From CAG-791 sp963650385 (GTDB taxonomy: Bacteria; Bacillota; Clostridia; Lachnospirales; Lachnospiraceae), in contig CAVJLL010000007.1 of NCBI GenBank assembly GCA_963650385.1, positions 12,828-76,827 of the forward strand: a stretch of 64,000 nt of DNA. The letters run 5' to 3'. The notes below the pieces were generated by a model. The model was not told the origin of the DNA, made no database searches, and worked only from the letters and a program-made list of their open reading frames with translations. This document shows positions 8,033 through 15,314 of the stretch, piece after piece. A program made the position numbers and the translations under genes. The first letter of the stretch is position 1. The number at the start of each line of letters is the position of its first letter.

Positions 8033-8857
8033 CTACTGAGACAGCAGGATCCGGTCATTGTCAAGGTCCTGCCCCGCCTTTTCCGCAAACCGCTTCAGAA
8101 GCGAATCCACCGTCATCCGGCTGCGCTCCTCCCCCTGAATATCCAGTACAATGTGTCCGCTGTCCATCATCAGCGTACGGTTGCCCAGCTCCAGTGCCTG
8201 ATGCATGTTATGCGTCACCATAAGGCAGGTGATCTGCTGCTCCGCCACAATCTCCTTCGTCAGCCGCAGCACAACCTCCGCTGTAGCAGGGTCCAGCGCC
8301 GCCGTATGCTCATCCAGCAGGAGCAGCCGCGGCGTCACAATGGTAGCCATCAGGAGCGTAAGCGCCTGCCGCTGGCCGCCGGACAAAAGTCCCACCTGCG
8401 TTTCCATCCGGTCCTCCAGCCCCATCCCGAGGATCGAAAGCCTCTCGCGGAACAACTGCTTCTCCTTGCGGCTGATGCGCGAAAAGTCCTGTGCCAGGCG
8501 CCCCATAAACGTCTTTCTCGATGCCGATGCCCTCAGATACGCTACGGAAAGATTCTCCTCTATGGTCATATGCGGTGCCGTTCCCATCTTCGTATCCTGA
8601 AACAGGCGTCCGATGAACTGGCTTCTCTTATGCTCCTGCATAAAGGTGATGTCTGTCCCGTCCAGTTCAATGTATCCCTGATCCGTTATAAAGGAACCCG
8701 CCACCGCATTGAAAAGGGTGGACTTTCCGGCTCCGTTGGAGCCGACAATGGTCGCAAAATCGCCGTCCCGAAGCTCCAGGCTCACTTCGTCCAGCGCTTT
8801 TTTCTCGTTGATTGTCCCGGGATAAAAGGTTTTGGAAATCCGCTCGATCTTAAGCAT
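8033..8857 (-). CDS. ABC transporter ATP-binding protein, TrpZ-like
   Basis: A 274-residue ATPase from the ATG at 8857, which overlaps the stop codon of the permease gene; the open frame continues upstream only in permease sequence. Walker A is GSNGAGKST, the signature is LLSGGQRQALTLLMA, Walker B LLLLDEHTAALD, and the H-loop LMVTHNMHQAL. The sequence resembles the ATPase of three-gene systems with an ABC_sub_bind-type binding protein (TrpXYZ), which import tryptophan or related compounds in streptococci. Substrate identity here is inferred from family and gene order only. Confidence 0.9.
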   Translation of the reverse strand: MLKIERISKTFYPGTINEKKALDEVSLELRDGDFATIVGSNGAGKSTLFNAVAGSFITDQGYIELDGTDITFMQEHKRSQFIGRLFQDTKMGTAPHMTIEENLSVAYLRASASRKTFMGRLAQDFSRISRKEKQLFRERLSILGMGLEDRMETQVGLLSGGQRQALTLLMATIVTPRLLLLDEHTAALDPATAEVVLRLTKEIVAEQQITCLMVTHNMHQALELGNRTLMMDSGHIVLDIQGEERSRMTVDSLLKRFAEKAGQDLDNDRILLSQ

Positions 8858-9800
8858 GCTGTTCCTCTTTTCTTTTCGCAATTTCCGCCTTCCGTTCCCG
8901 AATGGCCGCCTTCTTTTTCTGGTTGTTGCGCAGCATCTGCTGTGCAGCAGGCGCCGCAATGGCAACCGCAACGATCAGCGCAGACACCAGCTTAAAGGCC
9001 TGCGTCGGAACGTTCAGCCGCAGTGCCAGCGCGATGATAAACCGGTAAATGACAGAGCCTGCCACGACACCCAGAATTCTGGTCAGCATCCTGCCTCTTC
9101 CGAACAGCGTCTGTCCTATGATCAGGGAGGCCAGGGCGATGGTGACCATGCCCGTTCCCATATTGATCTCCGCATTCTTGTTGTACTGACCGATCAGGCA
9201 TCCTGCAAGTCCCGTCAGCGCATTGGAGAAGCACAGTCCCACCGTAATCGTCACGGAAGGGTTGATGGAGCTGGCACGTACCATGGCAAGGCTGTCTCCG
9301 GTTGCCCGCACCGACAGACCGAGCCTGGTTCCCAGGAAGCGGTAAACCAAAATGCACAAAAGTCCCACCAGAATCAGCAGCAGCACCGAGCGGCTCCAGG
9401 TGGTCCAGAAGGTGTTCCCGCTCAATGATTTAAACAGGTCATAAATTGTGGGACTGCCGACAACGTTCAGACTGGTTTTCATTCCCATCGCCAGCAGGTT
9501 GATCGTATAAAGTCCCGTATTGACAATGATTCCTGCCAGAATGCTCGGAACGCCGAACTTTGTCTGCAGAAGCGCCGTAACATAGCCGGAGCAGATACCC
9601 GCCAGCATGGATGCCGGAATGGCCAGGAGCGGATGCCCGGAAATGGTAACCGCCACACCGACTGCAGCCCCCAGCATATAGCAGCCATCCGTCGAAAGAT
9701 CGCAGATGTTCAGAATGCTGAAGCTGATAAATAAGGACAAGGCCACCAGTCCGAAGATCAGGCCGTTGTCCAGAGCTGTCTGAATGATTGCAAATGACAC
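8850..9800 (-). CDS. ABC transporter permease, TrpY-like
   Basis: A 316-residue membrane protein of the branched-chain-amino-acid/monosaccharide permease superfamily. The start is placed at the GTG at 9800, preceded by GGGGGAA at ~7 nt, because the longer ATG at 9854 lies inside an intercistronic hairpin. About eight hydrophobic segments are seen, with an LSVRATGDSLAMVRASSIN stretch in the position of the cytoplasmic coupling region of this family. The tail is lysine/arginine-rich (KKKAAIRERKAEIAKRKEE). It overlaps the ATPase start by 8 bp and follows the binding protein. Confidence 0.9.
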   Translation of the reverse strand: MSFAIIQTALDNGLIFGLVALSLFISFSILNICDLSTDGCYMLGAAVGVAVTISGHPLLAIPASMLAGICSGYVTALLQTKFGVPSILAGIIVNTGLYTINLLAMGMKTSLNVVGSPTIYDLFKSLSGNTFWTTWSRSVLLLILVGLLCILVYRFLGTRLGLSVRATGDSLAMVRASSINPSVTITVGLCFSNALTGLAGCLIGQYNKNAEINMGTGMVTIALASLIIGQTLFGRGRMLTRILGVVAGSVIYRFIIALALRLNVPTQAFKLVSALIVAVAIAAPAAQQMLRNNQKKKAAIRERKAEIAKRKEEQHA

Positions 9801-9814
9801 GCCAAGTTCCCCCT

Positions 9815-9854
9815 GAAACAAAAAATGCAGGTCCCTGCTCGCAGGAACCTGCAT
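9815..9854 (-). terminator. Intercistronic terminator-like hairpin between TrpX-like and TrpY-like genes
   Basis: Arms ATGCAGGT (9825-9832) and ACCTGCAT (9847-9854) with an inner CCTGC/GCAGG pairing are followed on the minus strand by TTTTTTGTTT. Two further hairpins lie just upstream in the 9858-9946 interval. Such an element would lower permease and ATPase expression relative to the binding protein. Confidence 0.8.
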
Positions 9855-9946
9855 CCCATTCTATACCATTTCCAATCCGGTGTCAGATTGGATTGCAGAA
9901 AAGCTTCTCCGGATTCCGGAAGACTTCTCTTCTGCACGTTTTTGTT

Positions 9947-11059
9947 TTACTCGAAATTCTCTGCGGTCTTGGTCTCCACAATTTCCGAGCAGAACGGCTG
10001 GAAGGCCTCTTCCACTGCAGAAAGATCATAGCCGAGCTTCTCCGCCGTCTCTGTATTGATGGTCGCAATGCCGCTGTCAAGCGTTACCACCGCATACTCT
10101 GCCGGCTTCTGTCCGTTGACCAGGATATTCACCACCATGTCTGCAGTCTCTGTACCAAGATCCGCATAATTGATGCCGAAGCCAAGGAATGCACCGTTAA
10201 GCGCAAAGGAATCTGCTCCGGTGTAATGCGGAATTCCGGCATCCTCCAGCTTCTCATAGATGGAGAGCTCCGCACTCATAACCGTATTGTCTGTAGGTGT
10301 GAAAATAGCGTCTACGCCGTCTGCTATCAGTGCATCTGCCGCCTGGCTGACCTCTGTGGTATTCGTTCCGGTCTTCTCCACGTACTCAACGCCCTTCGCA
10401 TCCAGGAACGCCTTTGCATCCGCAATCGCCTGTGTAGAGGAGTCCTCACTGGTGGAATACAGCAGACCGATCTTCGAAGCATCCGGATTCTGCGCAAAAA
10501 TCAGCTCCATAATAGCCTCTGTATTCAGTGCATCGCTTGTTCCGGTGATATTCCCGCCGGGAGCATCCATAGAAGCCACCAGGCCGGCGCCCACCGGATC
10601 CGTCACTGCCGAGAATACGATGGGTGTATCCGTTCCCTCGAAGGTGGACTGTGCTGTCAGTGCTGTGGGGGTTGCCACGCAGATAACCGTGTCCACGCCG
10701 TCATCCTTCAGCTGTGCCAGTCCCTGGCTGATGATGGTGGCATCTCCCTGACCATTGATGAAATAGTCCTCATAATCAAACGACACGCCGCACTCTGCAG
10801 CCTTTGCATCCAGCTCCTTCTCCACGTACTCCGTGATCTGGTTCAGAGATGCATGATCCATGTACTGAACGATGCCCACCTTATAGGAGGCTCCGCTCTC
10901 TGTGCTCTCTGCAGTTTCTGCGCTCTCCGAAGCCTCTGCAGCCTCTGCGGTCTCTGCCGTCTGCGCAGCATCCAACGAAGAATCCGAAGCGCCGCACCCG
11001 GCAAGCATCGTCGCTGCCACGGCGGCCATCATTGTCATTGCCAACAGTCTGTTTTTCAT
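9947..11059 (-). CDS. ABC transporter substrate-binding lipoprotein, TrpX-like (ABC_sub_bind family)
   Basis: A 370-residue secreted lipoprotein. The signal peptide ends in the lipobox LAGC (Cys near residue 22) and is followed by a Ser/Ala/Glu linker of ~30 residues. The mature part begins YKVGIVQYMDHASLNQI, the typical opening of ABC_sub_bind proteins, and contains VDTVICVATPTALTAQS, DPVGAGLVASMDAPGGNITG and IFTPTDNTVMSAE, characteristic of this two-lobed fold. TAAGGAGG precedes the ATG. It is the first gene of the three-gene transporter. A tryptophan or aromatic substrate is a family-level guess. Confidence 0.92.
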   Translation of the reverse strand: MKNRLLAMTMMAAVAATMLAGCGASDSSLDAAQTAETAEAAEASESAETAESTESGASYKVGIVQYMDHASLNQITEYVEKELDAKAAECGVSFDYEDYFINGQGDATIISQGLAQLKDDGVDTVICVATPTALTAQSTFEGTDTPIVFSAVTDPVGAGLVASMDAPGGNITGTSDALNTEAIMELIFAQNPDASKIGLLYSTSEDSSTQAIADAKAFLDAKGVEYVEKTGTNTTEVSQAADALIADGVDAIFTPTDNTVMSAELSIYEKLEDAGIPHYTGADSFALNGAFLGFGINYADLGTETADMVVNILVNGQKPAEYAVVTLDSGIATINTETAEKLGYDLSAVEEAFQPFCSEIVETKTAENFE

Positions 11060-11077
11060 AATAGTTTCCTCCTTATA

Positions 11078-11112
11078 ACAAAAGACGTCCTCGGAACCGC
11101 TCCAAAGACGTC
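11078..11112 (-). terminator. Terminator or attenuator between the HPr-like and TrpX-like genes
   Basis: On the minus strand a 12-bp stem (11101-11112 with 11084-11095, two G-U pairs, 5-nt loop) carries GACGTC at its base and is followed by TTTTGTTAT. The TrpX-like ribosome binding site comes immediately afterwards, so there is almost no room for a separate promoter. Confidence 0.8.
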
Positions 11113-11138
11113 GTTGTCATTTATTCACGCGAACCGGA

Positions 11139-11396
11139 TTACCGAGCGGCTGTAATAAACGCCTCGATATCCCGGATGGCTGCCTCTTCATCATCTCCAT
11201 CCGCAGAAACCGTCATCTCATCTCCGTTATCCAGCTCCAGGGACATCATGCCCATGATGCTCTTTGCATTCACTCTCTTGGTTCCCAGCTCGATGTAGAT
11301 TCTGCTGTCATACTTGCTGGCAACCTGCACAAGCTCCGCAATCGGTCTGGCCTCCAGGCCATCCTTTAAGGTAATTGTCATTGATTTCTTCATCAT
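11139..11396 (-). CDS. HPr-like protein lacking the catalytic His15 (Crh-like)
   Basis: An 85-residue protein from the ATG at 11396, with AGGAGG 8 nt upstream. With this start it aligns residue for residue with Bacillus HPr: the active-site motif GIHARP becomes GLEARP, so position 15 is Glu, while NAKSIMGMMSL places Ser at 46. HPr needs His15 to accept phosphate from enzyme I. Without it the protein cannot act in sugar transport but can still be phosphorylated on Ser46 by HPr kinase, like Bacillus Crh (Gln15). It is the last gene of the run downstream of hprK, murB, rapZ and whiA; Bacillus crh also sits downstream of whiA and rapZ homologues. A canonical HPr must be encoded elsewhere. Confidence 0.93.
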   Translation of the reverse strand: MMKKSMTITLKDGLEARPIAELVQVASKYDSRIYIELGTKRVNAKSIMGMMSLELDNGDEMTVSADGDDEEAAIRDIEAFITAAR

Positions 11397-11479
11397 AATA
11401 AGCTCCTCCTGAACCACGATTTCCTGCCGCTTCTAATCACTTGTTCGCTTGCTCTCGCTCGCTCACTCATCATTCTCAC

Positions 11480-12481
11480 TCAGCAGCCGCTTTCCTGCAG
11501 CTGCCTTGCCAAAGCGGACAGCCGGCGCAGGCGGTGATTCACGCCCGATTTTCCCACCGGCGGGTTCATCCTTTGTCCCAGCTCCTGCAGTGAACAGTCC
11601 GGATACTGCTCACGCAGCAGAGCCATCTGCTGCAGGGACTCCGGCAAGCTCTCCCAAATGCTGCTCTCCCGAAGCAGATGTATCTCCTCCATCTGTTTCT
11701 GTGAAGCAGCCACTGTCTTCATGATATTCGCTGTTTCACAATTTACTTTCCGGTTGATGCTGCTGCGGACCTGGCGGACAATTCTGGCATTCTCCATCTC
11801 CATCCGGCTCACATGCGCCCCAAGGAGGCTGAGGATATCCACAATCACAGCCGAGTCCCGGGTTACAAGGCCATGCCCTCTCCCGTTCTCCTGTCTCTTA
11901 AGCGGCACTCCCATCCGTTCAAGAAGCTCTTCTGTCCCGGCAAGCTGCTGCCTGCCGCGCACATCAAAGGAAAGATAGTATTCCTTCTCCGGCGGCCGGA
12001 TAGAACCAACGCACAGGAACTCCCCCGCAAGATACGCGCGCACGCACCGTTCCTCTGCCTTAGACTGCTCGGAAAGCTGCATTGCAGATCGAAGCCGCTG
12101 CGCCGCACTGCCGCGGAATACCATCCATCGTTCTGCCTCCGCAGAAGCGTCTTCCGCTTTATGCGGACCGTCTGCAGAGTCAAACTCGAGAGTAATATTA
12201 AAGGTTTTTTGAAGCAATGTAAAGAGCCTGCTCCAGGCCTGCGGGCGGTCCGACGCAAGGACCAGCTCTTTCTCCGTCCTTTCCTCGGATGCGTCCGGCT
12301 CTTCAGTATTCTCATCCTGCGCCATGTACTGCAGCATGGCGGCCAGCTGCGCATGAACCGCTTTTTTGGATGAGGGCTCGAGCATCTCCAGCTCCCGCAG
12401 GACCTTTCCCTGAAAATCCGCCGGTTCTGCCTCCTGCCTGCCCGGCGCAGCCTCTGCCGTGTTTAAAGAGGTAAGCTGCAT
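11480..12481 (-). CDS. whiA: Sporulation/cell-division regulator WhiA
   Basis: A 333-residue protein with the WhiA layout: an N-terminal LAGLIDADG-like region (RAYLAGEFLCVGSIRPPEKEYYLSF at ~145-170) and a C-terminal helix-turn-helix with REQYPDCSLQELGQRMNPPVGKSGVNHRLRRL. The linking motif VNCETANIMKTVAASQKQ is diagnostic. In Gram-positives WhiA supports cell division and chromosome organisation and often lies with rapZ, yvcK and an HPr-like gene. The first ~35 residues differ from the usual MSFSSEVKEEL-type opening, so the N-terminus is divergent. It starts 3 bp after the rapZ stop. Confidence 0.93.
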   Translation of the reverse strand: MQLTSLNTAEAAPGRQEAEPADFQGKVLRELEMLEPSSKKAVHAQLAAMLQYMAQDENTEEPDASEERTEKELVLASDRPQAWSRLFTLLQKTFNITLEFDSADGPHKAEDASAEAERWMVFRGSAAQRLRSAMQLSEQSKAEERCVRAYLAGEFLCVGSIRPPEKEYYLSFDVRGRQQLAGTEELLERMGVPLKRQENGRGHGLVTRDSAVIVDILSLLGAHVSRMEMENARIVRQVRSSINRKVNCETANIMKTVAASQKQMEEIHLLRESSIWESLPESLQQMALLREQYPDCSLQELGQRMNPPVGKSGVNHRLRRLSALARQLQESGC

Positions 12482-12484
12482 GTA

Positions 12485-13345
12485 TTATCCCTTCTGCACA
12501 TCCCGATGATACAATTTGATTCCGTAATCGCCCTTATCCTGCAGACTCGCATACAGCTCATTGGCAAGCGTCACACTGCGGTGACGTCCTCCGGTGCACC
12601 CGATGGCAATCACCAGCTGATTCTTGCCTTCCTTCACGTAATACGGAATCAGAAAGGTAATCATATCCTCCAGCCTCGTCAGAAACTCACCCGTCTGCGG
12701 ATAGGATTTCACGAAATCCTGCACAGCCTTGTCATTTCCTGTCTGATGCTTGAGCTCCTCTACATAATACGGATTGGGAAGAAACCGCACATCAAACACT
12801 AGATCGGCATCTGCAGGTATCCCGTACTTAAAGCCGAAGGACATCACGGATATCATCAGCGAGTTGTATTTGCGGTTCTCCTGGAAAATCCGGACCAGCT
12901 CCTGTTTCAGTTCTCTCGTCAGGAGATTCGAGGTATCTATGACATAGTTGGCCTTGGCCTTGATATTCTTCAGAATCTTCCGTTCTGCATGAATTCCGTC
13001 CTCTATTCTGCCGTCCGGTGCCATCGGATGGGCACGCCGGCTCTCCTTATAGCGTTTGATCAGCGTTTCGTCATTTGCGTCCATAAAGAGAATTTCGTAT
13101 TCATATCCCTTTTTCCGCAGTGCCGCCAGTACCTCTTCCACATACGCAAAGGGCTGATCTGCCCGAACATCCAGTCCCAGCACCACCTTGCTGATCTCAT
13201 TTCCCGGCATGTAGACGAGCTCCATGAAGGTATCCAGCAGACGAACCGGGAGGTTGTCCACACAGTAATAGCCCTCATCCTCCAGCATCCTGACAGCGGT
13301 AGCCTTTCCGGAACCGCTCATTCCGGTTACAACAACAAAACGCAT
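12485..13345 (-). CDS. rapZ: RNase adapter / nucleotide-binding protein RapZ (YvcJ)
   Basis: A 286-residue P-loop protein. It opens with MRFVVVTGMSGSGKATA (Walker A at ~8-15) and DEGYYCVDNLP, and contains VVLGLDVRADQPF, RRAHPMAP and the C-terminal IGCTGGRHRSV, all diagnostic for RapZ/YvcJ. In E. coli RapZ guides RNase E to a small RNA controlling glmS; in Bacillus YvcJ binds GTP and affects competence. Its ATG follows the murB stop directly (TGAATG), indicating translational coupling. Confidence 0.96.
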   Translation of the reverse strand: MRFVVVTGMSGSGKATAVRMLEDEGYYCVDNLPVRLLDTFMELVYMPGNEISKVVLGLDVRADQPFAYVEEVLAALRKKGYEYEILFMDANDETLIKRYKESRRAHPMAPDGRIEDGIHAERKILKNIKAKANYVIDTSNLLTRELKQELVRIFQENRKYNSLMISVMSFGFKYGIPADADLVFDVRFLPNPYYVEELKHQTGNDKAVQDFVKSYPQTGEFLTRLEDMITFLIPYYVKEGKNQLVIAIGCTGGRHRSVTLANELYASLQDKGDYGIKLYHRDVQKG

Positions 13346-14314
13346 TCAGAACTCCCCCCAATAGATCACTTCTTCTTCCAGCTGCACACCGGCCGTTTCC
13401 CGGACTCTTTGCTGAACAGCAGCAATGACGCTTCGAACATCCGCTGCGCTGGCACTCCCCTTGTTCACAACAAAGCCGCAGTGCTTCTCAGAAACCGCCG
13501 CATCTCCTGCCGAAAACCCCCGGAGGCCGGCATCCATGATCAGCTTCCCGGCGAACATCCCCTCCGGCCTTTTGAAGGTGCTGCCTGCACTGGGGTATTC
13601 CAGCGGCTGTTTTTCCTTCCTTCGTCTGGAAAACTCAGCCATCTTCGCACCGATTTCCTCCGGATCCGCCGGATGCAGCTCCAGAACCGCCTCCAATACA
13701 ATCGCCGGAATCTCCTTGAACAGACTGTGCCGGTATCCCAGATGCAGCTGCTCCGACGGGATCGTACAAATCGTCCCGTCCGGCATGCGTGCCGTTACCT
13801 CTGTAACCACCATGTCCATGCTGCCGTCATAGGCGCCGGCATTCATAACCAGCGCTCCGCCCACGGATCCCGGAATGCCTCCCGCGAATTCCAGCCCGGA
13901 CAGTCCGTTCCGTCTGGCCAGCTGTGCCGTAGCCGCAAGCGACGCTCCGGCTCCGGCAATCATCGTATTTCCTTCCACGCGAAGGGATGTCAGGTCCTCC
14001 GACGGCTGCGTCTCCTCTTCCTGCTGCCTCGATGTGTCCGTTGCAGGCTGCGCGCCCTGCTGCCCCATGGTGATCACACATCCGTGAACGCCGCCGTCGC
14101 CCACCAAAAGATTCGTACCGCGTCCCAGAATAAACCAGGGCTCCTCCTGCTGCTCCAGATACTCCAGAAGCTCCTGCAGGACCGTCCTTCTGGTTACGCA
14201 GATGTAATAATCCGCAGCCCCTCCGATTCGAAACGAGGTATGTCTCGCCATCGGCTCAGCGGCAAATACGCGTCCCTGTCCTGCAATTGACTCCAGTTTC
14301 TTTCGATCGACCAT
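13346..14314 (-). CDS. murB: UDP-N-acetylenolpyruvoylglucosamine reductase MurB
   Basis: A 322-residue FAD enzyme that reduces UDP-GlcNAc-enolpyruvate to UDP-MurNAc in peptidoglycan synthesis. Motifs seen are MARHTSFRIGGAADYYI, LGRGTNLLVGDGG (FAD pyrophosphate binding), GLEFAGGIPGSVGGALVMNAGAYDG, YRHSLFK and YPSAGSTFKRPEG (the Ser proton donor). The pattern corresponds to type II MurB. An extra ~20-residue polar insertion (DTSRQQEEETQPSED) precedes RVEGNTM. It abuts hprK upstream and rapZ downstream. Confidence 0.96.
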   Translation of the reverse strand: MVDRKKLESIAGQGRVFAAEPMARHTSFRIGGAADYYICVTRRTVLQELLEYLEQQEEPWFILGRGTNLLVGDGGVHGCVITMGQQGAQPATDTSRQQEEETQPSEDLTSLRVEGNTMIAGAGASLAATAQLARRNGLSGLEFAGGIPGSVGGALVMNAGAYDGSMDMVVTEVTARMPDGTICTIPSEQLHLGYRHSLFKEIPAIVLEAVLELHPADPEEIGAKMAEFSRRRKEKQPLEYPSAGSTFKRPEGMFAGKLIMDAGLRGFSAGDAAVSEKHCGFVVNKGSASAADVRSVIAAVQQRVRETAGVQLEEEVIYWGEF

Positions 14315-15259
14315 TTAATCCTCTTCTTCGTTTTCGTGCTTCTGTGTCAGAGCGTTCTGCACACGCTTGTACAGCTCCTGCGCCGCATTGTATCCCATCT
14401 GCTTCTGGCGGTGATTTACAGCTGCCGACTCACAGATAATTGCAAGATTTCGTCCCGGCCGGATGGGGATCCGGTGGCAGACCACCTGGTTTCCAAGGTA
14501 TTCCGTATATTCCTCCTCCAGTCCGAGGCGGTCATACTCCTTGTCCTTGTCCCACTCCTCCAGCTGGATCACAAGATCGATGTTCTGCGTATCACGAACG
14601 CTGGATACACCGAACAGCGTCTTCACATCGATAATGCCGATGCCGCGCAGCTCAATGAAGTGCTTGGTAATGTCCGGTGCCGATCCGACCAGTGTCTCCT
14701 CCGAAACCTTTCGAATCTCCACCACATCATCGCTGACCAGACGATGTCCTCTCTTAATCAGCTCCAGTGCCGCCTCTGACTTGCCGATGCCGCTTTCTCC
14801 GGTAATCAGCACGCCCTCGCCGTATACATCCACCAGCACGCCGTGAATTGAAATGCACGGTGCGAGCCGCACGTTCATCCAGCGGATCAGCTCTGCCATG
14901 AAAACCGATGTTGCCTGCTTGGTCTGGAGCACCGGAATGCCGTATTTCACCGCGTACCGCAGAAAAATCTCATCCGGCTGCAGGTCCCGGCAGAAGATAA
15001 AGCAGGGGCATCCCATGCCAAAGAGCTGATCGTAGATCTGCTCCTTGCGCTCCGGCTCCATGTAAGACATGTAGGAATACTCCACAAAGCCGAGGATCTG
15101 AATTCTCGCCGCATCAAAATGTTCAAAGTATCCCGTCAGCTGTACCGCCGGACGGTTGATGTCCGGCTGCTTGATTTTTATCTTCGTGATGTCAATCTCC
15201 GGTGTCAGATTGATCAGTTTTTCCTTCTCAATTACTTCGCTGAGCTTTACGCTGGCCAT
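14315..15259 (-). CDS. hprK: HPr kinase/phosphorylase HprK
   Basis: A 314-residue bifunctional enzyme that phosphorylates or dephosphorylates Ser46 of HPr and Crh in response to glycolytic state, driving carbon catabolite repression. The C-terminal kinase half has the Walker A GESGIGKSE at ~154-162, the preceding SIHGVLVDVYG with the catalytic His near 139, and the family signature ELRGIGIIDVKTLFG at ~203-217. The stop codon is directly followed by the murB ATG. Its presence in one run with an HPr-like protein that keeps Ser46 but not His15 is functionally telling. Confidence 0.97.
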   Translation of the reverse strand: MASVKLSEVIEKEKLINLTPEIDITKIKIKQPDINRPAVQLTGYFEHFDAARIQILGFVEYSYMSYMEPERKEQIYDQLFGMGCPCFIFCRDLQPDEIFLRYAVKYGIPVLQTKQATSVFMAELIRWMNVRLAPCISIHGVLVDVYGEGVLITGESGIGKSEAALELIKRGHRLVSDDVVEIRKVSEETLVGSAPDITKHFIELRGIGIIDVKTLFGVSSVRDTQNIDLVIQLEEWDKDKEYDRLGLEEEYTEYLGNQVVCHRIPIRPGRNLAIICESAAVNHRQKQMGYNAAQELYKRVQNALTQKHENEEED

Positions 15260-15314
15260 ATGTCTTATCCCTCCCTGGATTGCTGCCGCAACTGCACATT
15301 CAGTGTATCACAGT

